Source of the DNA: Bradyrhizobium sp. AT1 | Lineage (GTDB): Bacteria > Pseudomonadota > Alphaproteobacteria > Rhizobiales > Xanthobacteraceae | Assembly (NCBI RefSeq): GCF_001590795.1 | Contig: NZ_JXDL01000001.1 | Span: 5,521,680-5,585,679 of the forward strand | Reading direction: 5' to 3' | Length of the DNA stretch: 64,000 bases | In this document: piece after piece, positions 8,847-15,792 of the stretch | Position numbering within the stretch: position 1 is the first letter of the stretch | Layout: each line of letters starts with the position of its first letter | Notes under the pieces: generated by a model | Seen by the model: the letters and a program-made list of their open reading frames with translations, nothing else | Database searches by the model: none | What the model was told of the DNA's origin: nothing | Position numbers and translations under genes: made by a program

Positions 8847-9023
8847 CTAGCTCGCCGGGCCCTCGGGCAAGCGGCTGTCGGCCAGCTCTGCACGCTCGCT
8901 TTGCAGCACCTTGCGCGCGAACTCGATGATCTTCTGCTTGTTTGCCGTTTCGCGGACGGCGAAAAACACGCGGTTCAATTCCAGGCCGAGCACGCTGTTG
9001 AGGGCGATGTCCTCGTCTTCCAT
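8847..9023 (-). CDS. Small hypothetical protein (58 aa) divergent from bjaR
   Basis: An uninterrupted 58-codon frame runs from the ATG at 9023 to a TAG. The product starts MEDEDIALNSVLGLELNRVFF and continues as an amphipathic, charged, probably helical protein (FAVRETANKQKIIEFARKVL). A purine-rich GGGAAA precedes the start at a workable distance. The composition is protein-like rather than the Arg/Ala/Pro-rich look of shadow frames. No domain is recognised. It is transcribed away from bjaR, with about 170 bases between the two starts. Confidence 0.6.
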   Translation of the reverse strand: MEDEDIALNSVLGLELNRVFFAVRETANKQKIIEFARKVLQSERAELADSRLPEGPAS

Positions 9024-9191
9024 CGTGAGTTTCCCGCTGCAGACGCTTCAGGTGTATCGTGACGCCCATTCTGCCACAAGTAGATTAAATCTTCAGGCGG
9101 ACGGAATACCGGCAAACTACGGGGAGCAGCGAATTGAGGCAGTCCCCAAATACGTGCTATATGCGAGGGCGAAGGTCAGGAAACGTACCGA

Positions 9192-9929
9192 ATGTCCGCC
9201 GTTGATGCCGTTGATTATGGCCGCGAGGCGCTCGACTTCATCGAAGGGCTCGGAGCCTATACCAAGGTTCCGGATGCCATGGACGCGCTCGCGACCGCGT
9301 TCGGCCGGTACGGCTTCGAACATATCATCGTGACGGGCTTGCCGAATCCCGAGCAGCGCTTTTCCCAGATGGTGCTGGCCAAGAAATGGCCGGCGGAGTG
9401 GTTCAGCCTCTACACCCAGAAAAGCTACGACCGCGTCGATCCCGTGATCCGCAAATGCCGGCAGACGGTGAACCCGTTCGAGTGGTCTGAAGCCCCGTAC
9501 GATCCGGATTCGGAGCCGGGCGCGGTGGAAGTGATGCGGCGCGCCGCCGACTTCCGCATGTCGCGCGGCTTCGTCGTGCCGATCCACGGCCTGACCGGCT
9601 ACGAGGCCGGCGTCTCGCTCGGCGGCGTCCACCTCGACCTCAATGCGCGCAGCAAGCCGGCACTGCACCTGATCGGGATGTACGGCTTCGATCACATTCG
9701 CCGTCTGCTCGATCCGACGCCGCATCCGTCGATGCGCCTGACGCCCCGCGAGCGCGAGGCGCTCGCCTGGGCCTCGCAAGGCAAGTCAGCCTGGGAGATC
9801 GGCGAGATCCTGCACATCACGCAACGCACCGCCGAAGAGCATCTTGCAACTGCCGCGCGCAAGCTCGGTGCGGTCAACCGGACGCATGCGGTCGCGATCG
9901 CGATCCGCCACAGAATCATCAATCCCTGA
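9192..9929 (+). CDS. bjaR: LuxR-family acyl-homoserine-lactone receptor/transcription factor (BjaR type)
   Basis: The 245-residue protein has an N-terminal autoinducer-binding domain with the conserved W70, Y74, D83 and P84 (EWFSLYTQKSYDRVDP). The C-terminal LuxR helix-turn-helix begins LTPREREALAWASQGKS and continues through AEEHL. It lies just upstream of a LuxI-type synthase with a lux-box palindrome between them, the arrangement of the Bradyrhizobium bja system. Established knowledge: BjaR responds to isovaleryl-homoserine lactone, and the related BraR to cinnamoyl-homoserine lactone; the ligand here is not decided by the sequence. Confidence 0.9.
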   Translation: MSAVDAVDYGREALDFIEGLGAYTKVPDAMDALATAFGRYGFEHIIVTGLPNPEQRFSQMVLAKKWPAEWFSLYTQKSYDRVDPVIRKCRQTVNPFEWSEAPYDPDSEPGAVEVMRRAADFRMSRGFVVPIHGLTGYEAGVSLGGVHLDLNARSKPALHLIGMYGFDHIRRLLDPTPHPSMRLTPREREALAWASQGKSAWEIGEILHITQRTAEEHLATAARKLGAVNRTHAVAIAIRHRIINP

Positions 9930-9938
9930 AATATTCGG

Positions 9939-9960
9939 CTACTGGGAAATTTCCCAATAG
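9939..9960. promoter_or_regulatory. lux box (probable BjaR operator of bjaI)
   Basis: A 22-base inverted repeat has halves CTACTGGGAAA and TTTCCCAATAG, with only one mismatched pair. It starts 10 bases after the bjaR stop codon and is centred about 65 bases upstream of the bjaI start, the usual position of a LuxR-type activator site. The bases are read directly; the role as a BjaR site is inference from position and dyad. Confidence 0.8.
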
Positions 9961-10014
9961 TCGGCTCGGCCGTTTTCGCTGAGGTTTCCCCCATTGCGAG
10001 CCATGGGGGAGTTC

Positions 10015-10674
10015 ATGATTCATGTGATTTCGGCCGTCAATCGGCACCTCTACGAGGACGTCCTCGAACAGCATTTCCGGATCCGCCACGAGATATTCGT
10101 CGAGGAACGGAAATGGGAAGCGTTGCGCAAGCCTGACGGACGCGAGATCGACACCTACGACAATGACGACGCGGTCTATCTGCTGGCGCTGGAGAACCGC
10201 CGGGTGCTCGGCGGCTCGCGCCTGTATCCCACCACCAGGCCGACGATGATCAGCGAGGTGTTCCCGCATCTCGCGTCTGTGCGCGGTTGTCCGTCGGACC
10301 CTCTGATCTGGGAATGGTCGCGCTTCTTCGTCTCGCGCGAGCGCCGTGACGGCTTGTTCAATCTGCAATTGATGGCGGCGGCGCAGGAGTTCTGCCTGGA
10401 GCAGGGCATTGAGCGGCTTTGTCTCGTCATGGAGACCTGGTGGCTGCCGCGGTTCCACGATATCGGATTCGTCGTCACGCCGCTGGGATTGCCGGCACTG
10501 GTGGAAAATTCCTGGACCATGGCGGCGACGATCGAGATCCGTCAGGAGTCGCTCGATGTCGTGCGCGACCGGATCGGGATGACGAGCGTGGTCCAGCAGG
10601 ACGGTCCGCGGATCGACTGTATCGCCCGTGCCAACCTCTGCGGCGCTGCTGCCGCGCAACGAAAGAGCGCCTGA
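10015..10674 (+). CDS. bjaI: Acyl-homoserine-lactone synthase, BjaI type
   Basis: The 219-residue LuxI-family protein keeps the family residues R24, F28, W34, D46, D49, R69, E100 and R103. It makes an acyl-homoserine lactone from S-adenosylmethionine and an acyl donor. BjaI and BraI in Bradyrhizobium use acyl-CoA (isovaleryl-CoA or cinnamoyl-CoA) rather than acyl-ACP (established for those enzymes). The start MIHVISAVNRH was chosen because GGGGGAG sits just before it and it matches my recollection of BjaI; a start 4 codons upstream is possible. It is followed one base later by a small gene. Confidence 0.92.
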   Translation: MIHVISAVNRHLYEDVLEQHFRIRHEIFVEERKWEALRKPDGREIDTYDNDDAVYLLALENRRVLGGSRLYPTTRPTMISEVFPHLASVRGCPSDPLIWEWSRFFVSRERRDGLFNLQLMAAAQEFCLEQGIERLCLVMETWWLPRFHDIGFVVTPLGLPALVENSWTMAATIEIRQESLDVVRDRIGMTSVVQQDGPRIDCIARANLCGAAAAQRKSA

Positions 10675-10675
10675 G

Positions 10676-10894
10676 ATGTCGAACATGATGCGGGACAACC
10701 AGATCATGGCGCAGACCAGGGACGAGAATCTCGGCTACATGTCCGACATGGCGCTCGAGCTGGCGCAGATGGCGGAAGACACCGGACTGGCGACGCTCGC
10801 CTATCTGTTCCGGATGGCGGCGCTGGAGGCCTCGACGGCCAACAGCGTGCTCGCCGAGCCGGATGACCTTCCCCAGCAGATGACGTCGCACTAG
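10676..10894 (+). CDS. Small hypothetical protein (72 aa) coupled to bjaI
   Basis: The 72-residue frame starts at an ATG one base after the bjaI TGA, so it is probably translated by coupling. The product is Met-rich at the start (MSNMMRDNQIMAQTRDENLG) and then forms one amphipathic alpha-helical stretch (MALELAQMAEDTGLATLAYLFRMAALEA). No domain is recognised. Its position makes it part of the quorum-sensing transcript. Confidence 0.7.
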   Translation: MSNMMRDNQIMAQTRDENLGYMSDMALELAQMAEDTGLATLAYLFRMAALEASTANSVLAEPDDLPQQMTSH

Positions 10895-10980
10895 ACGCAT
10901 CCAGGGAGCCGAAGATTGCAGCACCCTCCTCCGGCAACGGGGGAGGGTGATCGCATTCATGCAACAGAGGTCTTCATGAA

Positions 10981-11098
10981 CCGGGCTTGTCCCGGCCATC
11001 CACATCTCACCGCGCGGCACGAAGAAATTGGATGCGCGGGCCTTCGCCGCGCCGAAGCGGCTTCGGCCGCGCAGGCGGGACAAGCCCGGGCATGACGA
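10981..11098. repeat. Dispersed palindromic repeat (family F)
   Basis: CCGGGCTTGTCCCGGCCATCC at the left is complementary to the right end, GGCGGGACAAGCCCGGGCAT. The middle holds GCGGGCCTTCGCCGCG / CGGCTTCGGCCGCG hairpins. It has the form of a bacterial interspersed mosaic element. Confidence 0.7.
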
Positions 11099-11136
11099 GG
11101 TGCGGCAGGTTGCCCCAGCCCGGCGCGGCAGCCTTC

Positions 11137-11162
11137 TTGCAAGGTCATTTTGCAAGGTCATT
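11137..11162 (+). repeat. Tandem duplication of a 13-mer
   Basis: TTGCAAGGTCATT occurs twice head to tail without a mismatch, about 180 bases upstream of the LivH-type gene. Confidence 0.85.
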
Positions 11163-11338
11163 TTGATCGCATGCACCGGCATGCAACAAAGTGCATGTTT
11201 GGTGTCGAATCGCTCTTGCCTCGGAACGATACTGCCATTACCCATTTTTCCGCCTTGAACAGGCAGGGGGAGCTCTTTCACTGATGGCGACTGTGTTCGA
11301 ACATCGGCGCGCGTCCGTATGCGCCTGAAAGAGTCCTG

Positions 11339-12256
11339 ATGCTGCTCGTCGTCGAACAGTTCTTGAACGGATTGCAGTTCGGCCTGCTGCTGTTCCTGCT
11401 CGCCGCCGGCCTGACGCTGGTGTTCGGGATCATGGATCTCGTCAACCTTGCGCACGGCTCGCTCTACATGATGGGCGCCTATTTCGCCGCGACCTTCGCG
11501 GCGTGGACTGGCAGCTTCCTGCTCGGCGCGCTGCTGGCGCTCGGCGCGACGCTGGTGCTCGGCATCGTGCTGGAGATGAGCGCGCTGCGGCATCTTTACG
11601 GCCGCGATCATCTCGACCACGTGCTCGCGACCTTCGGCCTGATCCTGTTCTTCAACGAAGCCGTGCGGCTGATCTGGGGGCCGGCGGGCCTCGCGCTGCC
11701 GCTGCCGGTCTGGCTCACCGTGCCGGTGCCGATCCTGCCCGGCATCCACTATCCCGCCTATCGCCTCGCCATCATCGCTGTCGCGCTCTTGGTCGCGCTG
11801 CTGCTTTATCTCGGCGTGATGCGCACCCGCATCGGCATGCTGATCCGCGCCGGCGCCTCCAACCGCGAGATGATCGGTGCCCTCGGCATCAACATCAAGC
11901 TGCTCTACACGCTGGTGTTCGGCTTGGGAGCCGCGCTTGCAGGATTGGCTGGGCTGATGCAGGCGCCGATCCTCACCGTGCAGATCGGCATGGGCGAGAA
12001 CATCCTGATCCTCGCCTTCGTCATCATCGTGATCGGCGGCATCGGCTCGATCCGCGGCGCCTTCCTCGCCGCGATCTTCGTCGGCATGATCGACACGCTC
12101 GGCCGCGCCTTCCTGCCCAATTTGCTACGGCAGGTGCTGAGTGGCGCCGCCGCCTCCACCGCCGCACCCGCATTGTCGTCCATGCTGATCTATCTCCTGA
12201 TGGCGATCGTGCTGGTGGTCCGGCCGGAGGGGCTGTTTCCGGCCAACCGTCGATGA
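11339..12256 (+). CDS. ABC transporter permease, LivH type (second importer)
   Basis: The 305-residue membrane protein has the LivH opening (FLNGLQFGLLLFLLAAGLTLVFGIMDLVN, LAHGSLYMMGAY) and about eight hydrophobic helices. It is the first gene of a four-gene importer set. Its stop overlaps the next start by 4 bases (ATGA). No substrate-binding-protein gene lies upstream or downstream, so the binding partner must be encoded elsewhere. Confidence 0.92.
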   Translation: MLLVVEQFLNGLQFGLLLFLLAAGLTLVFGIMDLVNLAHGSLYMMGAYFAATFAAWTGSFLLGALLALGATLVLGIVLEMSALRHLYGRDHLDHVLATFGLILFFNEAVRLIWGPAGLALPLPVWLTVPVPILPGIHYPAYRLAIIAVALLVALLLYLGVMRTRIGMLIRAGASNREMIGALGINIKLLYTLVFGLGAALAGLAGLMQAPILTVQIGMGENILILAFVIIVIGGIGSIRGAFLAAIFVGMIDTLGRAFLPNLLRQVLSGAAASTAAPALSSMLIYLLMAIVLVVRPEGLFPANRR

Positions 12257-13197
12257 AGGCTTTCACGGTGAGCAAGGCCGTCACGGCCCTGATGCTGGCG
12301 GGCCTCGTGCTGTTGCCGCTCTATTCGCATCTGTCCGGCAACATCTTCATCCTGACGCTGTTCACCCGCATCGTCATCCTGGCGCTGGCCGCGGCAAGCC
12401 TCAACCTCATCATGGGTTTCGGCGGCATGATGAGCTTCGGCCACGCCGCCTATCTCGGCATCGGCGGCTACGCGGTCGGCATGCTGGCGCAGGAAGGCGT
12501 CGGGAGCGGCTTCATCCAGTTTCCGGTCGCGCTCGCGGCCTCCGCGCTCTACGCCCTCGTGATCGGCGCGCTCTCACTTCGCACCCGCGGCGTCTATTTC
12601 ATCATGATCACGCTCGCCTTCGCGCAGATGGCCTATTACGTCGCCTCGGGCCTTGCGCGTTACGGCGGCGACGATGGCCTCACCGTGTACAAGCGCAGCG
12701 ACTTCTCCGGGCTGATCGATCTCGGCAACCGCACGCAATTCTATTATCTCTGCCTCGCCTGCCTGTTCGGCGTGATCTTCCTGATCTGGCGCATCGTCAA
12801 TTCGCGCTTCGGCCTCGTCGTGCAGGGGTTGCGCTCCAACGAGCAGCGCATGCAGGCGATCGGCTTTCCCGCAAAACGCTACCAGCTGGTCTGCTTCGTC
12901 ATCTCGGGCACCATGTGCGGCCTCGCCGGCGCGCTGCTCGCCAACAACACCGATTTCGTCAGCCCGGCCGTGATGTACTGGACCCGTTCCGGTGACCTCA
13001 TGGTGATGGTGATCCTCGGCGGCATGGGCACGCTGTTCGGCCCTGTGATGGGCGCGGTGGTGTTCCTGCTGCTCGAAGAATTCCTGTCGCAGATCACCGA
13101 ATATTGGGCGCTGATCATGGGGCCGCTCTTGCTGCTCATCGTCCTGTTCGGGCGCGGCGGCATCATGGGCATGCTCGGGAGGGCCGGCCGTGGCTGA
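12253..13197 (+). CDS. ABC transporter permease, LivM type (second importer)
   Basis: The 314-residue permease carries the LivM core segment (NLIMGFGGMMSFGHAAYLGIGGYA). The start MKAFTVSKAV, overlapping the livH-type stop, was chosen over a longer open frame that runs in the wrong frame through the upstream gene. Its last 8 bases overlap the following GTG start. Confidence 0.92.
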   Translation: MKAFTVSKAVTALMLAGLVLLPLYSHLSGNIFILTLFTRIVILALAAASLNLIMGFGGMMSFGHAAYLGIGGYAVGMLAQEGVGSGFIQFPVALAASALYALVIGALSLRTRGVYFIMITLAFAQMAYYVASGLARYGGDDGLTVYKRSDFSGLIDLGNRTQFYYLCLACLFGVIFLIWRIVNSRFGLVVQGLRSNEQRMQAIGFPAKRYQLVCFVISGTMCGLAGALLANNTDFVSPAVMYWTRSGDLMVMVILGGMGTLFGPVMGAVVFLLLEEFLSQITEYWALIMGPLLLLIVLFGRGGIMGMLGRAGRG

Positions 13198-13957
13198 ACC
13201 GCTGCTCCGCGTCGAAAAGCTGGTGCGCCGTTTCGGCGGCATCATCGCCACCGACAACGTCTCGCTCGACGTCGCGGCGGGCGAGCTGCACGCCATCATC
13301 GGCCCGAACGGCGCCGGCAAGACCACGCTGATCAGCCAGCTGACCGGGCATCTCGAACCGCATTCCGGCAGCGTCTCGCTGGGGGGGCGCGATATCACCT
13401 ATCTTCCGGCCTATCGCCGCTGCGCGCTGGGCCTTGCCCGCTCGTTCCAGATCACCTCGCTGCTGCTCGATTTCACCGCCGCCGACAATGTCGCGCTGGC
13501 GGCGCAGGCCCATGCCGGCACCTCGTTCCGTTTCTTCGCCGATGCGCGCAAGGAGAAGGGCCTGCGCGATGCCGCGCACGCCGCGCTCGACCGCGTTGGC
13601 CTCGCTCATCGCGCCGACGTGCTGGTGTCGAAGCTCAGCCATGGCGAGCGGCGCCAGATCGAGCTTGCGGTCGCGCTCGCCAGCAAGCCGAAACTGCTGC
13701 TGCTCGACGAGCCCATGGCCGGTCTCGGCGTCACCGAATCCCAGGGCATGGTGAAGCTGCTCCAGGAGCTGCGGAAAGAGGTCTCGATCGTGCTGGTCGA
13801 GCACGACATGCCGGCGGTGTTCGCGCTCGCCGACCGCATCTCGGTGCTGGTCTATGGCCGCGTCATCGCCTCCGGCGATCCCGCTGCGATCCGGGCCAAC
13901 GAGGACGTCAAGCGCGCCTATCTCGGCGACCAGCACGTGGTGACGCATCATGGCTGA
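13190..13957 (+). CDS. ABC transporter ATP-binding protein, LivG type (second importer)
   Basis: The 255-residue ATPase starts with GTG (MAEPLLRVEKLVRRFGG). It has Walker A GPNGAGKTT, signature LSHGERRQIELA, Walker B LLLDEPMAGL and the switch histidine in VLVEHDM. It overlaps the permease gene by 8 bases and the next ATPase gene by 8 bases. Confidence 0.92.
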   Translation: MAEPLLRVEKLVRRFGGIIATDNVSLDVAAGELHAIIGPNGAGKTTLISQLTGHLEPHSGSVSLGGRDITYLPAYRRCALGLARSFQITSLLLDFTAADNVALAAQAHAGTSFRFFADARKEKGLRDAAHAALDRVGLAHRADVLVSKLSHGERRQIELAVALASKPKLLLLDEPMAGLGVTESQGMVKLLQELRKEVSIVLVEHDMPAVFALADRISVLVYGRVIASGDPAAIRANEDVKRAYLGDQHVVTHHG

Positions 13958-14663
13958 CACGCTGCTGGACGTCGACGGCATCGAGACCTGCTACGGCCTC
14001 TCCCAGGTGCTGTTCGGCCTGTCGCTGTCGATCAAGCCGGGCGAGATGGTTTCGCTGATGGGCCGCAACGGCATGGGCAAGACCACGACCATCCGCTCCA
14101 TCATGGGCCTGACCCCGGCACGCGCCGGCAGCATCCGTTTCGCGGGCACCGAGGTCAGGCAGCTTCCGTCCTACCGGATCGCGAAGCTCGGCATCGGGCT
14201 CGTTCCCGAGGGACGCCAGATCTTCCCGAACCTCACGGTGCGTGAAAACCTGGTCGCGGCCGCGGCGGATCGCTTCGACAGCCCCAATCCCTGGACACTC
14301 GCCGCGATCTACGTGCTGTTTCCGCGCCTCGCCGAGCGCGCGGCCAACATGGGCAACCAGCTCTCCGGCGGCGAGCAGCAGATGCTCGCGATCGGCCGCG
14401 CGCTGATGACCAACCCGAAGCTGCTCATTCTGGACGAAGCGACGGAAGGGCTCGCACCACTGATCCGCGAAGAGATCTGGCACTGCCTGTCGCTGCTCAA
14501 GAGCCGGGGGCAGTCGATCCTGGTCGTCGACAAGAACGTCGACCACCTCGCCCGTATCTGCGATCGACACTTCATCATCGAGCGCGGCAAGACGGTGTGG
14601 AGCGGCACCTCGGACGAGCTGATGGCCGAGCCGGATCTGCAGCACAAATATCTGGGGATCTGA
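13950..14663 (+). CDS. ABC transporter ATP-binding protein, LivF type (second importer)
   Basis: The 237-residue ATPase has Walker A GRNGMGKTT, the LivF marker LVPEGRQIFPNLTV, signature LSGGEQQM and Walker B LILDEATEGL. The Walker A loop has GMGK in place of the common GAGK, which is seen in some LivF-type subunits. It ends the importer operon. Confidence 0.92.
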   Translation: MADTLLDVDGIETCYGLSQVLFGLSLSIKPGEMVSLMGRNGMGKTTTIRSIMGLTPARAGSIRFAGTEVRQLPSYRIAKLGIGLVPEGRQIFPNLTVRENLVAAAADRFDSPNPWTLAAIYVLFPRLAERAANMGNQLSGGEQQMLAIGRALMTNPKLLILDEATEGLAPLIREEIWHCLSLLKSRGQSILVVDKNVDHLARICDRHFIIERGKTVWSGTSDELMAEPDLQHKYLGI

Positions 14664-14797
14664 GGCGTTCGTCGCCCTCGCGCGCAGCGCAAAGCCTCTT
14701 CGAGCAAATCCAGTTTCGAAATCCTCCAAACTGCGCGCTGAGCCCTTGAGCGCGCCGTCGTCAGCCGTCAAAGAAGCCGCTGCGTAAGCGGAATTCG

Positions 14798-15682
14798 ATG
14801 CGGGACTTTTACGATCAAATAGTCGGGCGGCTTCAAGACGACATCGGTTCCGCACAGCCCGACGCTTCGACGGCGGGCCAATGGCTGGATTTTCCGGGCT
14901 GCGTGTTTGTCAGGGGCGAATTCCGCGCTGAGTCCGACGGCCCTGCGATCGCAGCTTCGGGCCTGTTCATCTCCGTGGCATTCGACGAGAGCGCTGGCCG
15001 CGGCATTCTGACACGCGCGGCCAGCGGCGAAAGGCAGATGACGGCAATTGCCGTGCGCGAAGATCGCGCTGTGGAACGCGCGGCACGCTGTGGCGATCGT
15101 CCTGCCATCGGCCTTGCTCTTCCCAAGGCATCCATCTTTGAGCTTGGACTGGGCGACGCCTTTCAGGCGCTGTTCAAAGACGACGGGGCAGGCACGGCCG
15201 TCATCTCTTTGACGGCATCGCCACGCATCGAGGCCGTCGCGGCGGAGATGTTCTCTCCGCCGGTCGCGGGACATGCAGGTCGATTGTTGCTGTCCGCGCA
15301 CGCCGCCGAGGTCATCGTCCACGCCTTGTTCAGCGAGCGCGGCCGGATTGCGGTCGATCCCGCTACCGACCTGCAACGGATGCGGCTGCAATCGGTCAAA
15401 GAACGGATGGATGCCGATCTCGCCTACCCCTGGAGCATCGACGAGCTGGCGCGGAGCGCAGGGCTGAGCCGCAGGTCCTTCAACCAGAAATTCCAGATGG
15501 CGCATGGCGCGAGCGCAATCGATTATTTGCGCGCGCAGCGACTCGATGCCGCACGTGCCCTTCTGATTCACCAGCGCTTGTCGGTCTCCGAAGCGGCCTA
15601 TCGGGTCGGCTATGCCCATCCGGCCAATTTCGCCACGGCGTTCCGCAGGCGTTTCGGCCATTCGCCGAAGCGCTGCCAGTAA
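14798..15682 (+). CDS. AraC family transcriptional regulator, probably siderophore-responsive (PchR-like)
   Basis: The 294-residue protein ends in two AraC helix-turn-helix motifs (WSIDELARSAGLSRRSFNQKF and LSVSEAAYRVGYAHPANFATAFRRRFGHSPKR). The N-terminal part is poorly conserved, as in PchR-type regulators. It sits 110 bases upstream of a TonB-dependent siderophore receptor in the same direction. By analogy with PchR/AraC regulators it would sense the ferric siderophore and activate the receptor gene. Confidence 0.85.
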   Translation: MRDFYDQIVGRLQDDIGSAQPDASTAGQWLDFPGCVFVRGEFRAESDGPAIAASGLFISVAFDESAGRGILTRAASGERQMTAIAVREDRAVERAARCGDRPAIGLALPKASIFELGLGDAFQALFKDDGAGTAVISLTASPRIEAVAAEMFSPPVAGHAGRLLLSAHAAEVIVHALFSERGRIAVDPATDLQRMRLQSVKERMDADLAYPWSIDELARSAGLSRRSFNQKFQMAHGASAIDYLRAQRLDAARALLIHQRLSVSEAAYRVGYAHPANFATAFRRRFGHSPKRCQ

Positions 15683-15714
15683 ACTCGAAAGCCTCCACGC
15701 GCGATCAAAGGTGA

Positions 15715-15730
15715 TTTGCGCACGCGCAAA
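15715..15730. promoter_or_regulatory. Palindrome between the AraC regulator and the TonB receptor
   Basis: TTTGCGC and GCGCAAA form perfect 7-base arms around a 2-base centre, 63 bases upstream of the receptor ATG. It could be an operator or part of a short hairpin. Confidence 0.35.
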
Positions 15731-15792
15731 GGCGGCGCGCGCCTCGATCTGATTACTCCCGGGTTGTTCAAATACGGAGCTTGGGAAAGACG

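Larger units (their letters stand above)
10895..11338. other. Gene-free stretch with repeat and tandem 13-mer before the second importer
   Basis: I see no credible gene in these 444 bases. They hold a palindromic repeat (10981-11098) and two perfect tandem copies of TTGCAAGGTCATT (11137-11162). The last 150 bases are the probable promoter region of the LivH-type gene, with no clear consensus promoter. Confidence 0.6.
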
